From an uncultured Azohydromonas sp. (GTDB taxonomy: Bacteria > Pseudomonadota > Gammaproteobacteria > Burkholderiales > Burkholderiaceae_C), in NCBI RefSeq assembly GCF_937926365.1, contig NZ_CALAOH010000019.1, positions 37,212-101,211 of the forward strand: 64,000 bases of DNA. Direction: 5' to 3'. This document shows positions 29,228 to 37,749 of this stretch, one piece after another; position 1 is the first letter of the stretch, and every line of letters begins with the position of its first letter. The notes below the pieces were generated by a model that searched no databases, was not told the origin of the DNA, and saw only the letters and a list, made by a program, of their open reading frames with translations. Made by a program: the position numbers and the translations under genes.

Positions 29228-30175
29228 TCATCCGGCGGGCGGTGCCACGGGCTTGCGTGGCCGGCCTTCCTGCATGAACAGCACCGCGCACACGCCGCGC
29301 AGCCAGCGGTTGGCAGCGTCGTGGTGGAAGCGCGCGTGCCAGTGCTGCTTGACCTCGAAGCCCGGGATGGGCAGCGGGCACTTGAGCACCAGCAGATCCG
29401 CCGTGCGCGCCAGCGTTTCACCGATGTGGCGCGGCAGCGTGGCCACGAGATCCGTGGTGGAGACGATGGCGGGCAGGCCCAGGAAGCCCGGCAGCTCCAG
29501 GTGGACGTCGCGCTTGATGCTGCGCTCCTTCAAGGTCGCGTCGAGCAACTGGTAGCCGGTGCCCGAGGCGATGGCCACGTGCGGCTCGGCCTCGTAGCGG
29601 CGCAGCGTGAGCCGACCGTCGGCCAGGCGCGGATGGCGGCGGTTGGCGAGACAGACCCAGTCCTGCGCGAAGAGGGTTTGCTGGTAGAAGCCCGCTTCCA
29701 GGCCCGGCACCAGGCCGATGGCCAGGTCGGCGTCGCCAGCCTCCAGCGCACGCGCCGTGTCCGCGTCGATGCGCGCGGCCTCCAACCGCACGCCCGGGGC
29801 CACGGCACGCACGTGCGCGAGCAACTGCGGCAGGAGCGTGACGTGGCTGGCATCGGTCATGCAGATGCGAAAGCGCCGCTGCGCCTGGGCGGGCTCGAAC
29901 TCCGGTGCCGTCTCTGTCAGCCGGCGCACACAGGCGAGCGCGTCCCGCACGGTGCCGATGAGCGCTTCGGCCCGCGGCGTGGGCTGCATGCCCGCGGGCG
30001 TGCGCACGAACAAGGGGTCGCGCAGTAGCTCCCGCAACCGGCCCAGCCAGATGCTCACCGTGGGCTGGCTCTGCCCCAGTTGTTCGGCCGCGCGCGTGAC
30101 GCTGCGCGTGCCATAGAGCAGCTCGAACAGGCGCAGCAGTTTCAGGTCCGGCAGCGGGGTGTCATCGGGGCTCAT
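29228..30175 (-). CDS. LysR-family regulator of the divergent CoA/AroE operon
   Basis: 315 residues. N-terminal winged helix (LPDLKLLRLFELLYGTRSVTRAAEQLGQSQPTVSIWLGRLRELLRDPLFVRTPAGMQPTPRA), of the NodD/NahR-like subgroup in which VRT..GM.PT follows the helix-turn-helix. Then a periplasmic-binding-protein-like effector domain. I start at ATG 30175; the reading frame runs open to 32182 only as the shadow of the opposite operon. The divergent genes at 30305-34262 and the palindrome between them indicate it controls that operon, with an aromatic or CoA-pathway acid as effector. The effector is inference. Confidence 0.88.
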   Translation of the reverse strand: MSPDDTPLPDLKLLRLFELLYGTRSVTRAAEQLGQSQPTVSIWLGRLRELLRDPLFVRTPAGMQPTPRAEALIGTVRDALACVRRLTETAPEFEPAQAQRRFRICMTDASHVTLLPQLLAHVRAVAPGVRLEAARIDADTARALEAGDADLAIGLVPGLEAGFYQQTLFAQDWVCLANRRHPRLADGRLTLRRYEAEPHVAIASGTGYQLLDATLKERSIKRDVHLELPGFLGLPAIVSTTDLVATLPRHIGETLARTADLLVLKCPLPIPGFEVKQHWHARFHHDAANRWLRGVCAVLFMQEGRPRKPVAPPAG

Positions 30176-30192
30176 GTGAAGGCGACCTTCCG

Positions 30193-30209
30193 CATTGCGA
30201 ATCGCAATG
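30193..30209. promoter_or_regulatory. 17-bp palindrome, likely LysR binding site
   Basis: CATTGCGAATCGCAATG is symmetric about a single central base and lies in the 129-bp divergent region. The core ATTGCGA..TCGCAAT fits a LysR T-N11-A box. A second half-similar pair, CAATGG...TATTG, follows at 30205-30219. Confidence 0.65.
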
Positions 30210-30304
30210 GAGTGTATTGCTCCCATTGAATTGCCAGCATCTTTGCCGCTGCCTATCGTCGCGGCCATTCGCTGCCAAGGCCGGCAGCAGCCAACGACGA
30301 AGGA

Positions 30305-31240
30305 ATGAGCTTGAAGATCTGTGTGCTGGGCGCGGGCGCCCTGGGATGCGCGATCGGCGGCGTGCTGGCCGAGGGCGGCTGCGAGGTCACGCTGGTGACA
30401 CGCAACGCCGCGCACGTGGACGCCATGAACCGCGACGGCCTGCGCTTGGTCGAGGACGGCACGGAGCGCAGCGTGAGGGTGCACGCCACCACCGACTGCG
30501 CCGCCCTGGGGCCGATGGACCTCGTCATCGTGCTGGTGAAGTCCTTCGACACCCGGCGCGCCATCGAAGCGGCCGGCCCCATCGTCGGCCCCGGCACGGT
30601 GGTGATGTCGCTGCAGAACGGCCTGGGCCACGAGGACGAGCTCGCCGCCGTCGTGGGCCGCCAGCGCGTGATGGCGGGCAAGAGCTACGTCGGCGGCGTG
30701 CTGCTGGCGCCCGGCCGGGTTCGCATCGGCGTGCAGGACAAGGAGACGCTCATCGGCGAGCTCGACGGCACGGTGAGCTGCCGCGCTCAGGCGGTGGCCC
30801 AGGCCTTCGAGGAGGCCGGGCTGCGCTGCATCGTCAGCGACAACATCGTCGGGACGATGTGGGACAAGCTGCTGGTCAACGTGGCCACCGGCGCGCTGGC
30901 CGGCATCACGGGCCTCGGCTACGGCGACCTGTACGCCGTGCCGGAGATCGAGCAGACCGCGCTGGCGGCCGTGGCCGAGGCCATCGCCGTGGCGCAGGCC
31001 AAGGGCGTCCAGCTCTCCATGACCGATGCGCGCCAGCCCTGGCTCAAGGCCTGCGCCGGGCTGCCGCCGCAGTTCAAGACCTCGATGCTGCAGAGCCTGG
31101 AGAAAGGCTCGATCACCGAGGTCGATTTCATCAACGGCGCCGTCGTGCGCCAGGGCGAACGCTTGGACGTGCCCACGCCCGTCAACCGCACGCTGGTGGC
31201 CTGCATCAAGGGCATCGAGCGCCGGCTGCAAGCTGCCTGA
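30305..31240 (+). CDS. Ketopantoate-reductase-family oxidoreductase (PanE/ApbA fold)
   Basis: 311 residues. N-terminal Rossmann domain with GAGALGCAIGGVLAEGG and VILVKSFDT, the NADP loop of 2-dehydropantoate 2-reductases. The C-terminal helical domain has the active-site Lys in MWDKLLVNVATGALAGI and the conserved FKTSMLQSLEKGSITEVDFINGAVVRQG. Canonical PanE makes pantoate for CoA. Here, as first gene of a LysR-controlled catabolic operon, it may instead reduce or oxidise a related 2-keto acid. Both roles are possible. Gap to the next gene is 33 bp. Confidence 0.82.
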   Translation: MSLKICVLGAGALGCAIGGVLAEGGCEVTLVTRNAAHVDAMNRDGLRLVEDGTERSVRVHATTDCAALGPMDLVIVLVKSFDTRRAIEAAGPIVGPGTVVMSLQNGLGHEDELAAVVGRQRVMAGKSYVGGVLLAPGRVRIGVQDKETLIGELDGTVSCRAQAVAQAFEEAGLRCIVSDNIVGTMWDKLLVNVATGALAGITGLGYGDLYAVPEIEQTALAAVAEAIAVAQAKGVQLSMTDARQPWLKACAGLPPQFKTSMLQSLEKGSITEVDFINGAVVRQGERLDVPTPVNRTLVACIKGIERRLQAA

Positions 31241-31273
31241 CCCCTGCTTGAAGCATTCCGAAGGAGACAGCCG

Positions 31274-31660
31274 ATGACGGCGAACACCCGTTCCTACGTC
31301 GAGCACGTGGCCGTGCGCGTGAAGGACCTGCAGTGGCACTTGCGCTTCTTCCGCGAGGTGCTGGGCATGGGCACGCGCATGGTCGATGGCGACCCCGAGG
31401 CGCCGCGCCAGGTCTGGACCATCGGCGGCATGCAGTTCATCCAGGACTCGGCCTTCGAGGGCCCCGAAGGCCGCCTGGCACACCTGGGCGTGATGACAAG
31501 CGACCTGGAAGCCGCGCTGCAGGCTGCCAAGGCCTTCGGCGTGAGCGAGATGCCCCAGGGCCGCAACTGGCTGCGCCTGCCCGACGGGCTGGCGGTGGAA
31601 ATCCTGCAGGCCACCGGCAACGCGGTGGACGAGGCGCTGGCGGTGGACCCGCGCGCCTGA
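31274..31660 (+). CDS. VOC/glyoxalase-family protein
   Basis: 128 residues, two beta-alpha-beta-beta-beta modules. The first begins YVEHVAVRVKDLQWHLRFFREVLGMGTRMV, the second RLAHLGVMTSDLEAALQAAKAFGV with NWLRLPDGLAVEIL. Likely metal ligands are the His in EHVAVRV, His in LAHLGV and Glu in VEIL, the usual positions. Such proteins act as dioxygenases, epimerases or lyases. Its substrate is probably the same acid handled by the operon. AGGAG precedes the start. Confidence 0.78.
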   Translation: MTANTRSYVEHVAVRVKDLQWHLRFFREVLGMGTRMVDGDPEAPRQVWTIGGMQFIQDSAFEGPEGRLAHLGVMTSDLEAALQAAKAFGVSEMPQGRNWLRLPDGLAVEILQATGNAVDEALAVDPRA

Positions 31661-31693
31661 GACCAAGACACAACGCCAAGGAACGAGCGCGAC

Positions 31694-32170
31694 ATGAGCC
31701 ACAGCCCCGATCCCGGCACTCCCGAGCTGTACTGGGACGAAGTACAGGAAGGCGCCGAGTGCACCAGCCCCGAATACGAGGTGACCGAGGCCCGCGTGAT
31801 GGCCTACGCCGAGCTCACCGGCGACTTCACGCCGGTGCACACCGATGAGGACTACGCCCGGACCACGCCCTTCGGCACGCGCGTCGCGCACGGCCTGTTC
31901 GGCCTGTCCATCGCCGACGGCCTCAAGACCCGTAGCGCGCTGCGCTTCCAGCCGGGCATGTCCATGGGCTGGAGCTGGGACTTCGTGGCGCCCATCAAGC
32001 TCGGCGACAAGGTGCGCGTGAAGTTCCGCGTCGGCACCGCGCGCCGCAGCAAGAGCCGCACGGGCTGGGGCATCGTCATCCTGCCTTCGGAGCTGATCAA
32101 CCAGCGCGGCGAAGTCGTCCAGAAGGGCGAGCACCGGCTGATGATCCCGCTGCGCCCGGCCACCGACTGA
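31694..32170 (+). CDS. MaoC-family hot-dog dehydratase/enoyl-CoA hydratase
   Basis: 158 residues. The hydratase-2 motif is present: TGDFTPVHTDEDYARTTPFGTRVAHGLFGLSIADGL, with the catalytic Asp and His spaced as in R-specific enoyl-CoA hydratases, and the Ser/Gly loop after it. It adds or removes water on a CoA ester. Next to a CaiB-type CoA transferase in the same operon it likely processes the CoA ester made there, as mesaconyl-CoA hydratases of this family do. The exact substrate is not decided by the sequence. Gap to the next gene is 29 bp. Confidence 0.85.
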   Translation: MSHSPDPGTPELYWDEVQEGAECTSPEYEVTEARVMAYAELTGDFTPVHTDEDYARTTPFGTRVAHGLFGLSIADGLKTRSALRFQPGMSMGWSWDFVAPIKLGDKVRVKFRVGTARRSKSRTGWGIVILPSELINQRGEVVQKGEHRLMIPLRPATD

Positions 32171-32199
32171 CCACGCCCGCAACGAAGCACGAGCATTCC

Positions 32200-33444
32200 A
32201 TGAGCAACACCGAAGCGCTGCCGCTGGCCGGCATTCGCGTCATCGACTACAGCCACTTCCTGGCCGGTCCCTACCTCTCGCGCTGCCTGGCCGCCATGGG
32301 CGCCGAGGTCATCAAGGTCGAACGTCCGACCACCGGCGACGCCGGGCGCCAGCACGCCTACTTCATCAACGGGCAAAGCGGCTACTACCTGCAGCAGAAC
32401 ATGGGCAAGCAGGGCCTGTGCATCAACCTCAAGGACCCGCGCGGGCTGGAGCTGATGCACAAGCTGGTGGACACGGCGGACGTGTTCGTCGAGAACTACC
32501 GCCCCGGCGCGCTGGACAGGTTGGGCCTGGGCTATGAGGCGCTTTCCGCGCGAAACCCGGGCCTGGTCTATTGCTCGGTCTCGGCCTACGGCCACACGGG
32601 GCCGGACTCGCACCGCGCCGGCTTCGGCCTGATCGCTGAGGCCAAGAGCGGCATCATGGCCATGGTGGGCCAGCCGGGCGAGGCGCCGCCGCTGCTGCGC
32701 ATCGCGCTGGGCGACCTCTACACCGGCGCGCACGGCGTGGCCGCGGTCTGCGCCGCGCTGCTGGGACGCGTCAAGAGCGGCAAGGGCCGGCACATCGACA
32801 TGGCGCTCTACGACACGCTGGTGTCGATGCACGAGTACGCCATCCAGTGCTACACGCTCTCGGGCGGCAAGGAACTGCCCATGCAGACCGGCCACGACCT
32901 GCCCACCAGCACGCTCTACGGTGTCTTCACGGCCACCGACGGCCACCTGGTGATCGCGGCGCAAGTGGACGACGCGTGGAAGCGGCTGGCCGCTCTCGTG
33001 GGCGGCGAGGCCTTCGCGGCGGACGCGCGTTTCCACACCGCCGCCGGGCGCAACGCGCACCGGCTGGAGATCCTGCCGGTGGTGCGGGCCTGGACCGAGG
33101 CGCGCAGCGTGGCCGACTGCCTGGCGGCGCTGGAGGCCATCGACGTGCCCTGCGCCAAGGTGCAGCGCATCGACGAGGTGCTGCAGGACCCGCAGATCAT
33201 TGCCCGCGAAGTGGTCACCGAGCACGAGCACCCGGTGCTGGGCACCGTGAAGCTGCCCAACACGCCGTTCCGCTTCTCGGACTGCGACACGAAGCAGACC
33301 GTGCCCGCCCCGCTGATGGGCCAGCACAACCGCGCCATTGCGCGGAGCCTGGGCTATGGCGCCGACGACATCGACCGCCTGGTGGCCGAGGGCGTGCTCT
33401 ACGCCGAGGAAGCCGTCGCCCAGTTGCAAGGAGAGCCGACATGA
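32200..33444 (+). CDS. Class III CoA transferase (CaiB/BaiF family)
   Basis: 414 residues, the usual length of this interlocked-dimer family. N-terminal CoA-binding region GIRVIDYSHFLAGPYLSRCLAAMGAEVIKVERP, catalytic Asp172 in IALGDLYTGAHGVAA, and KSGKGRHIDMALYDTLVS. Transfers CoA between carboxylic acids through an aspartyl-CoA thioester. The preceding MaoC enzyme suggests a dicarboxylic or branched acid is activated and then hydrated or dehydrated. Its stop overlaps the aroE start by 4 bp (ATGA). Confidence 0.92.
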   Translation: MSNTEALPLAGIRVIDYSHFLAGPYLSRCLAAMGAEVIKVERPTTGDAGRQHAYFINGQSGYYLQQNMGKQGLCINLKDPRGLELMHKLVDTADVFVENYRPGALDRLGLGYEALSARNPGLVYCSVSAYGHTGPDSHRAGFGLIAEAKSGIMAMVGQPGEAPPLLRIALGDLYTGAHGVAAVCAALLGRVKSGKGRHIDMALYDTLVSMHEYAIQCYTLSGGKELPMQTGHDLPTSTLYGVFTATDGHLVIAAQVDDAWKRLAALVGGEAFAADARFHTAAGRNAHRLEILPVVRAWTEARSVADCLAALEAIDVPCAKVQRIDEVLQDPQIIAREVVTEHEHPVLGTVKLPNTPFRFSDCDTKQTVPAPLMGQHNRAIARSLGYGADDIDRLVAEGVLYAEEAVAQLQGEPT

Positions 33445-34262
33445 CCGATCGCTACGCCATCGTTGGCAACCCGGTGGGCTTTTCCAAGTCGCCGCTGATC
33501 CACACCGAGTTCGCCCGCCAGACCGGACAGGACATCGAGTACACCCGGCTCGAAGCACCGCTGGGCCGGTTCAAGGAAACGGTGGACGCCTTCCGCGCCG
33601 CCGGCGCCAAGGGCGTGAACGTGACCGCGCCCTTCAAGCTCGACGCGTTCGCCTACGCCACCGAAGTGTCCGAGGCGGCGCGGCTGGCCGGTGCGGCCAA
33701 TGCGCTGTCCTTCGACGGCGAGCGGGTGCGTGCCGAGAACTTCGACGGCGTCGGGCTGGTCAACGACATCCAGCGCAACCTGGGCTTCAAGCTCCAGGGC
33801 AAGCGGGTCCTGCTACTGGGCGCCGGTGGCGCGGCGCGTGGCGCGCTGCTGCCGCTCCTGGCGCAGCAGCCGGCGGAGTTCGTCCTGGCCAACCGCACGG
33901 CCGCCAAGGCGCAGGAACTGGCGCGGCAGTGCCAGAGCGCAGGCCCCATCCGCGGCTGCGGCCTGCGCAATCTCGAAGGCCTGGCCTTTGACATCGTGCT
34001 CAACGCCACGTCGGCCAGCCTCGCCGGCGAGTTGCCTGCAGTGCCCGCCGATGTGTTCGGCAGCGCCCAGTTGGCCTACGAGCTGGCGTATGCCAAGGGC
34101 CTGACGCCGTTCCTGCGCCTGGCGCAGGGCGCCGGCGTGCAGCGCCTGGCTGACGGCGTGGGCATGCTGGTGGAGCAGGCCGCCGAGGCCTTCCAGTGGT
34201 GGCGCGGCGTGCGCCCGGACACGGCAGGGCTGATCCGGCAGCTCACGGTGCCGCTCGTTTGA
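33441..34262 (+). CDS. aroE: Shikimate dehydrogenase, operon-embedded copy
   Basis: 273 residues. NADP-dependent reduction of 3-dehydroshikimate. SKSPLIHTEFARQTG binds substrate, Lys66 in NVTAPFKLDAF and Asp102 in AENFDGVG are the catalytic pair (the second motif is NFDG instead of NTDG), and GAGGAARGALLPLL with NRTAAKAQ is the coenzyme loop. It overlaps the CoA transferase and is followed by the wreck of an aroQ gene, so the two shikimate-pathway genes once formed part of this catabolic operon. It could be a secondary quinate/shikimate enzyme rather than the housekeeping one. Confidence 0.92.
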   Translation: MTDRYAIVGNPVGFSKSPLIHTEFARQTGQDIEYTRLEAPLGRFKETVDAFRAAGAKGVNVTAPFKLDAFAYATEVSEAARLAGAANALSFDGERVRAENFDGVGLVNDIQRNLGFKLQGKRVLLLGAGGAARGALLPLLAQQPAEFVLANRTAAKAQELARQCQSAGPIRGCGLRNLEGLAFDIVLNATSASLAGELPAVPADVFGSAQLAYELAYAKGLTPFLRLAQGAGVQRLADGVGMLVEQAAEAFQWWRGVRPDTAGLIRQLTVPLV

Positions 34263-34287
34263 CGCCAACGCGCACCGAGACCCCAAT

Positions 34288-34307
34288 GGCCGCCCGCCCG
34301 GGCGGCC
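34288..34307 (+). terminator. Strong GC hairpin after aroE
   Basis: GGCCGCCCG (34288-34296) pairs perfectly with CGGGCGGCC (34299-34307). Only a weak T-rich stretch (TTCCATCTTCC) follows, so it may be an attenuator or mRNA-stabilising hairpin rather than a full terminator. Confidence 0.45.
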
Positions 34308-34332
34308 TTCCATCTTCCGCAGGAGCCCCTTG

Positions 34333-34479
34333 ATGAAGATCCTCATGCTTCACGGCATCAACCACGATCAGTCGGTGTTCGCCGAGATCGTGCGGGGCCA
34401 GATCTGCGGCTTCGGCGTGGAGAGCTACCTGCTGGCGCTGCGGGCGGCGGCGGCCGTGCGCCAAGCCCGCGTCGGTTGA
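34333..34479 (+). pseudogene. aroQ: Internally deleted type II 3-dehydroquinate dehydratase
   Basis: A 48-codon frame reads MKILMLHGINHD followed at once by QSVFAEIVRGQICGFGVESY and then LLALRAAAAV. The first part is the N-terminus of AroQ proteins (MKILMLHGIN type). The second is their C-terminal end (hSVfaeia.G.I.GFG..gY.LAL.AA). The roughly 95 residues between, with the active-site loop, are gone in frame. The RBS AGGAG is intact at 34321-34325. The product cannot be active. It directly follows aroE, consistent with a former aroE-aroQ pair. Confidence 0.8.
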
Positions 34480-34504
34480 AAGCGCCGCGCGAGCGCCTGC
34501 CCTC

Positions 34505-34993
34505 TCACTCCCCGTCAGGCGCCCGCATCCCCTTGTACCGCGCCTCCAGCTCCTGCCTCAGTTGCCTGCGCACCTTGGCCTGCTCGTAGCGCCGGCGCTC
34601 GTCGGGCGTGAAGGGCCGCAGCGGCGGCACCGGCACGGGCTTGCGGTCGTCATCCACCGCCACCATCGTGAAGAAGCAGCTGTTGACGTGGCGCACCACC
34701 TGGCTGCGGATGTCCTCGGCGATGACCTTGATGCCCACCTCCATCGACGAGGTGCCGGTGTGGTTGATGCTGGCCAGGAAGGTCACCAGCTCGCCCACGT
34801 GGATGGGCTGCCGGAACATCACCTGGTCCACCGACAGCGTCACCACGTAGCGCCCCGCATAGCGGCTGGCACAGGCGTAGGCCACCTGGTCCAGCAGCTT
34901 CAGGATCGTGCCGCCGTGCACGTTGCCGGAGAAGTTGGCGGTGTCGGGAGTCATCAGCACCGTCATGGTGAGCTGGTGGGCGGGCAGGTCCAT
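34505..34993 (-). CDS. Acyl-CoA thioesterase (hot-dog, YciA/BACH type)
   Basis: 162 residues. Hydrolyses acyl-CoA to free acid and CoA. The hot-dog domain shows TANFSGNVHGGTILKLLDQVAYACASRYAG, with the N-x-H-GG-x-I-x-x-x-x-D active-site layout of the TE6 class, and SVDQVMFRQPIHVGELVTFLASI. The C-terminal 35 residues are charged and helical (PDERRRYEQAKVRRQLRQELEARYKG). It is placed 26 bp downstream of the CoA-ligase/lyase gene on the same strand, so it may recycle CoA from esters of that pathway. Confidence 0.9.
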   Translation of the reverse strand: MDLPAHQLTMTVLMTPDTANFSGNVHGGTILKLLDQVAYACASRYAGRYVVTLSVDQVMFRQPIHVGELVTFLASINHTGTSSMEVGIKVIAEDIRSQVVRHVNSCFFTMVAVDDDRKPVPVPPLRPFTPDERRRYEQAKVRRQLRQELEARYKGMRAPDGE

Positions 34994-35019
34994 CGCCGGG
35001 GTTCCTTGATGAGGTGGTT

Positions 35020-37731
35020 TCAGAGGACGTGCGCGCAGGCGGCTTCCGGCGTGCGCGTGTCCATGTTGCGGCCACGGTTGAGGTGGTCATCGATCTCCGC
35101 GGCGGCGCCGATCATCCGGCCATAGAGGAACACGGTGAAGGCCGCGTTCTCCAGGTCACGCACATCGAGCAGGCCGGCCTTGTAGTCTTTCCAGAGCAAC
35201 CCCAACAGCAGTGCGGCAATTACCGCATCTACGTTGACGCAGAACACGTAAGGGCTCGCACCCACCTCGTACAGCGCCTGCGCCAGCTCCCGGTAGAAGG
35301 CGTGGAAGACGTTGTACCGGCCCTGATGCGCCATGAACTCGGCGATGAAGCGCTCGCGCGGGTCGTGGTTGACCGGCTTGCCCTTGAACACCGGATGGTG
35401 CACGCCGGGCAGCGCTCGCAGTTCCTGCCCCGCCTCCTTGGCCGCGCGCTTCTCGCTCTTGTAGCTGCGTGCGAAGGCCGTGGCCATGGCTTTGAGATCC
35501 AGCCCATGGTTGGGGTCGGTGGGGTCCTTCAGGCCCACGTCCTTGAACTGCTCCAGCAGGAAGGCCATGCCCTCGAAGCCGTTGCCGCCATGGCTGTAGC
35601 CGGTGTGGGTGAGGAAGCCCACCATGCCCTTGTTGATCTGCACGCGCTGCGGCGTCTGCGGGCCGTCGGCCGAGACGGCCCCCTTGGCGCCCTGCGCCGA
35701 GATCGAGCCCGGGCCGTTGGACACCAGCAGGCCGATGAGCATCTGCAGCGGCTGCGCCTGCTCGGGCATCGGCTTGCGCCCGGTGATGGCGAGATAGCAC
35801 AGGTCGGCCATGGTCCAGCTGCCGTAGCGCTCGGCCTGCGAGATGCCGGCCAGCGAGCCCCACTGGTGCCGCTCCGCCGGGATGGTCGAGCCCACCATCA
35901 CGCCGTAGAGACGCAAATACCAGGGCAGCGTCTCGGCCGTGAGGCGGCTGATGCGCTTGCGCATCAGGGGACCCCAGGCGATGGTCGTGGCGATGGCGGC
36001 CAGGATGGCGTCGCGCGACAGCGGGATCTCCTGCGCCAGCAGGAAGTCCAGGAACACCGACTTCACCTTGCGCTTGCTCACGGCCTGCAGCATGGCCTTG
36101 GGGTGCGAGTCCTTGGCCTCGTCCTCGCGCTGGCTGAACAGGGCCCGGCCCGCTTCGTCCAGGCGGATGTGCTTGAAGTCGAAGCCGGCCTGGCTGCCGT
36201 CCTTCAGGCCCGATCCCAGGAACAGCTCGATCAGCGTGCGCGTGCACGCCAGCGCCCGCTCCACGCGCTTGGGGCCGATGATGGACACGGCCGCGGCCAT
36301 GACGGCGTTGGGCGCGTTGCCCGCGTCGCGCGCCGCCTGCGCGGCCACCAGCACCGGGTCGCCCACGAGGTTGACCTCCGCCGCCACCGCGATGTCCAGC
36401 AGCGCACGCTCGTTGGGGCCGGCCACCTCGTGCACCAGCGGCAGCGCGAACACGGCCTGCAGCGGCTGCAGCGCCAGGCCCAGCACCGGGTGCCCGTGCA
36501 CCGAGCTCACCTGCGTGGCCGGGTCCATCTGCGAGGCGCCGGACTTGTCCTTCATGTTCTGGCGCGCGATCACCGCGCCCACCTGCTTGGACAGCGCGGC
36601 GATCTGGCCGGCATAGGGCTCGGGCGCGGGCACCGGCGGCAGCGCCAGCTCCGCCGGCAGCGGCAGCCCCTGGTCGTTGGCGAGCCAGGGTTTCAGGCTC
36701 AGGCTGCCGCGCGGGGGGAAGTCGGGCTTGGCCCCACTGAGCGCCATCACGGCGGTGAGCGCCGCCGGGATGTGGGCGATGTTGGTTACCACCGCACCTT
36801 TCTTCGACACCACCGGCTTCTCGGGCGTGAAGAGCGCGTCCACGCCCAGCGATTCCATGAACCAGCGCTCCTTGTCCTGCGCGCTGTCGCCTGATCCGGC
36901 CATGGCACCGGCATGGCCCACGGCGCGCGTGAGCTTGGACTTCCAGCGTCCCACCACGCAGGCCACCACCGGCTTGCCGAAGTCCAGGGCGTGCTCGTAG
37001 TAGCCGCCGGGCTCGGCGTACAGCACCGCGGCGCGCGAGCGGCCGTCGTTGCGGAAGGCATGCGCGAAGTCGCGCGCGGCGTAGTGGATGTAGACGTCCT
37101 TGCCCGAGGACACCAGCGTGGTCGTGCCCCAGCCCTCGCTGGCGAGGTACTGCGCGATGGTGGTGGTGAAGCCGCCGGAGTTGGAGAAGATCGCCACCGA
37201 GCCCTGCAGCAGCGAGTCCTCCGGCAGGTCGCCGCCCAGCGCGCCGCCGATGCGCACGCGGTTCCACGAGTCGGCCACGCCCAGGCAGTTGCCGCCGATG
37301 ATGTCGATGCCCGCGCTCTGCGCCATGGCGCGGATCTCGCGCGCGTCGTGCACCGCGATCTTCTCGGTGATGATGACGATCTTGCGCAGGCCCGGGTTCA
37401 CGCGGATGAGCTCGGCCACGCCGTCGCGCACGCCCGAAGGCGGCAGGTACACCACGCCGGTGTTGAACGCCAGGCCCGCGTTGAGGCCCTCGCGCACGTT
37501 GTTGAAGACGGGAATGTCGCCCGCGGGCGTCTTGAGCACCTGGCCGCCGCGGCCGGGCGAGGTGCCGAACACCACGTTGCCGCCGGAGAAGGCGTGGCTG
37601 GTGGGCGTGACCTGGCGCGACTCGCCGCCCAGGATGTTGAGGACGCACACGCGGTCGCCGCGCGTGGCGACGTCGGCCAGCGAGTTGATGCCCAGGTAGT
37701 AGGGGAAGCTGGAAATGCCTCGTGCATGCAT
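35020..37731 (-). CDS. CoA ligase-citryl-CoA-lyase-type fusion, large subunit of an ATP-citrate-lyase-like enzyme
   Basis: 903 residues. Residues about 1-340 are a succinyl-CoA-synthetase-alpha-like CoA-binding and ligase domain: VFNNVREGLNAGLAFNTGVVYLPPSGVRDG, NCLGV, SNSGGFTTTIAQYL, and phospho-histidine His273 in VGHAGAMAGSGD. After a Pro-rich linker (about 380-410), residues about 440-880 look like a citrate-synthase/citryl-CoA-lyase fold (MVGSTIPAERHQWGSLAGIS, GFLTHTGYSHGGNGFEGMAFL, YRELAQALYEVGASPYVFCVNVDAVIAALLLGL). Two-subunit AclB is near 600 residues, so the lyase half is about 300 residues longer. It probably makes and cleaves a CoA ester of citrate or a related acid with the ATP-grasp partner 18 bp upstream. 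Confidence 0.75.
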   Translation of the reverse strand: MHARGISSFPYYLGINSLADVATRGDRVCVLNILGGESRQVTPTSHAFSGGNVVFGTSPGRGGQVLKTPAGDIPVFNNVREGLNAGLAFNTGVVYLPPSGVRDGVAELIRVNPGLRKIVIITEKIAVHDAREIRAMAQSAGIDIIGGNCLGVADSWNRVRIGGALGGDLPEDSLLQGSVAIFSNSGGFTTTIAQYLASEGWGTTTLVSSGKDVYIHYAARDFAHAFRNDGRSRAAVLYAEPGGYYEHALDFGKPVVACVVGRWKSKLTRAVGHAGAMAGSGDSAQDKERWFMESLGVDALFTPEKPVVSKKGAVVTNIAHIPAALTAVMALSGAKPDFPPRGSLSLKPWLANDQGLPLPAELALPPVPAPEPYAGQIAALSKQVGAVIARQNMKDKSGASQMDPATQVSSVHGHPVLGLALQPLQAVFALPLVHEVAGPNERALLDIAVAAEVNLVGDPVLVAAQAARDAGNAPNAVMAAAVSIIGPKRVERALACTRTLIELFLGSGLKDGSQAGFDFKHIRLDEAGRALFSQREDEAKDSHPKAMLQAVSKRKVKSVFLDFLLAQEIPLSRDAILAAIATTIAWGPLMRKRISRLTAETLPWYLRLYGVMVGSTIPAERHQWGSLAGISQAERYGSWTMADLCYLAITGRKPMPEQAQPLQMLIGLLVSNGPGSISAQGAKGAVSADGPQTPQRVQINKGMVGFLTHTGYSHGGNGFEGMAFLLEQFKDVGLKDPTDPNHGLDLKAMATAFARSYKSEKRAAKEAGQELRALPGVHHPVFKGKPVNHDPRERFIAEFMAHQGRYNVFHAFYRELAQALYEVGASPYVFCVNVDAVIAALLLGLLWKDYKAGLLDVRDLENAAFTVFLYGRMIGAAAEIDDHLNRGRNMDTRTPEAACAHVL

Positions 37732-37749
37732 GGTGTGTCTCCTTGGGCC

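Noticed and set aside
29228..32182. 984-codon minus-strand frame
   Set aside because: Only the last 315 codons are the LysR gene. The rest lies opposite the panE-like, VOC and MaoC genes and has no recognisable sequence.
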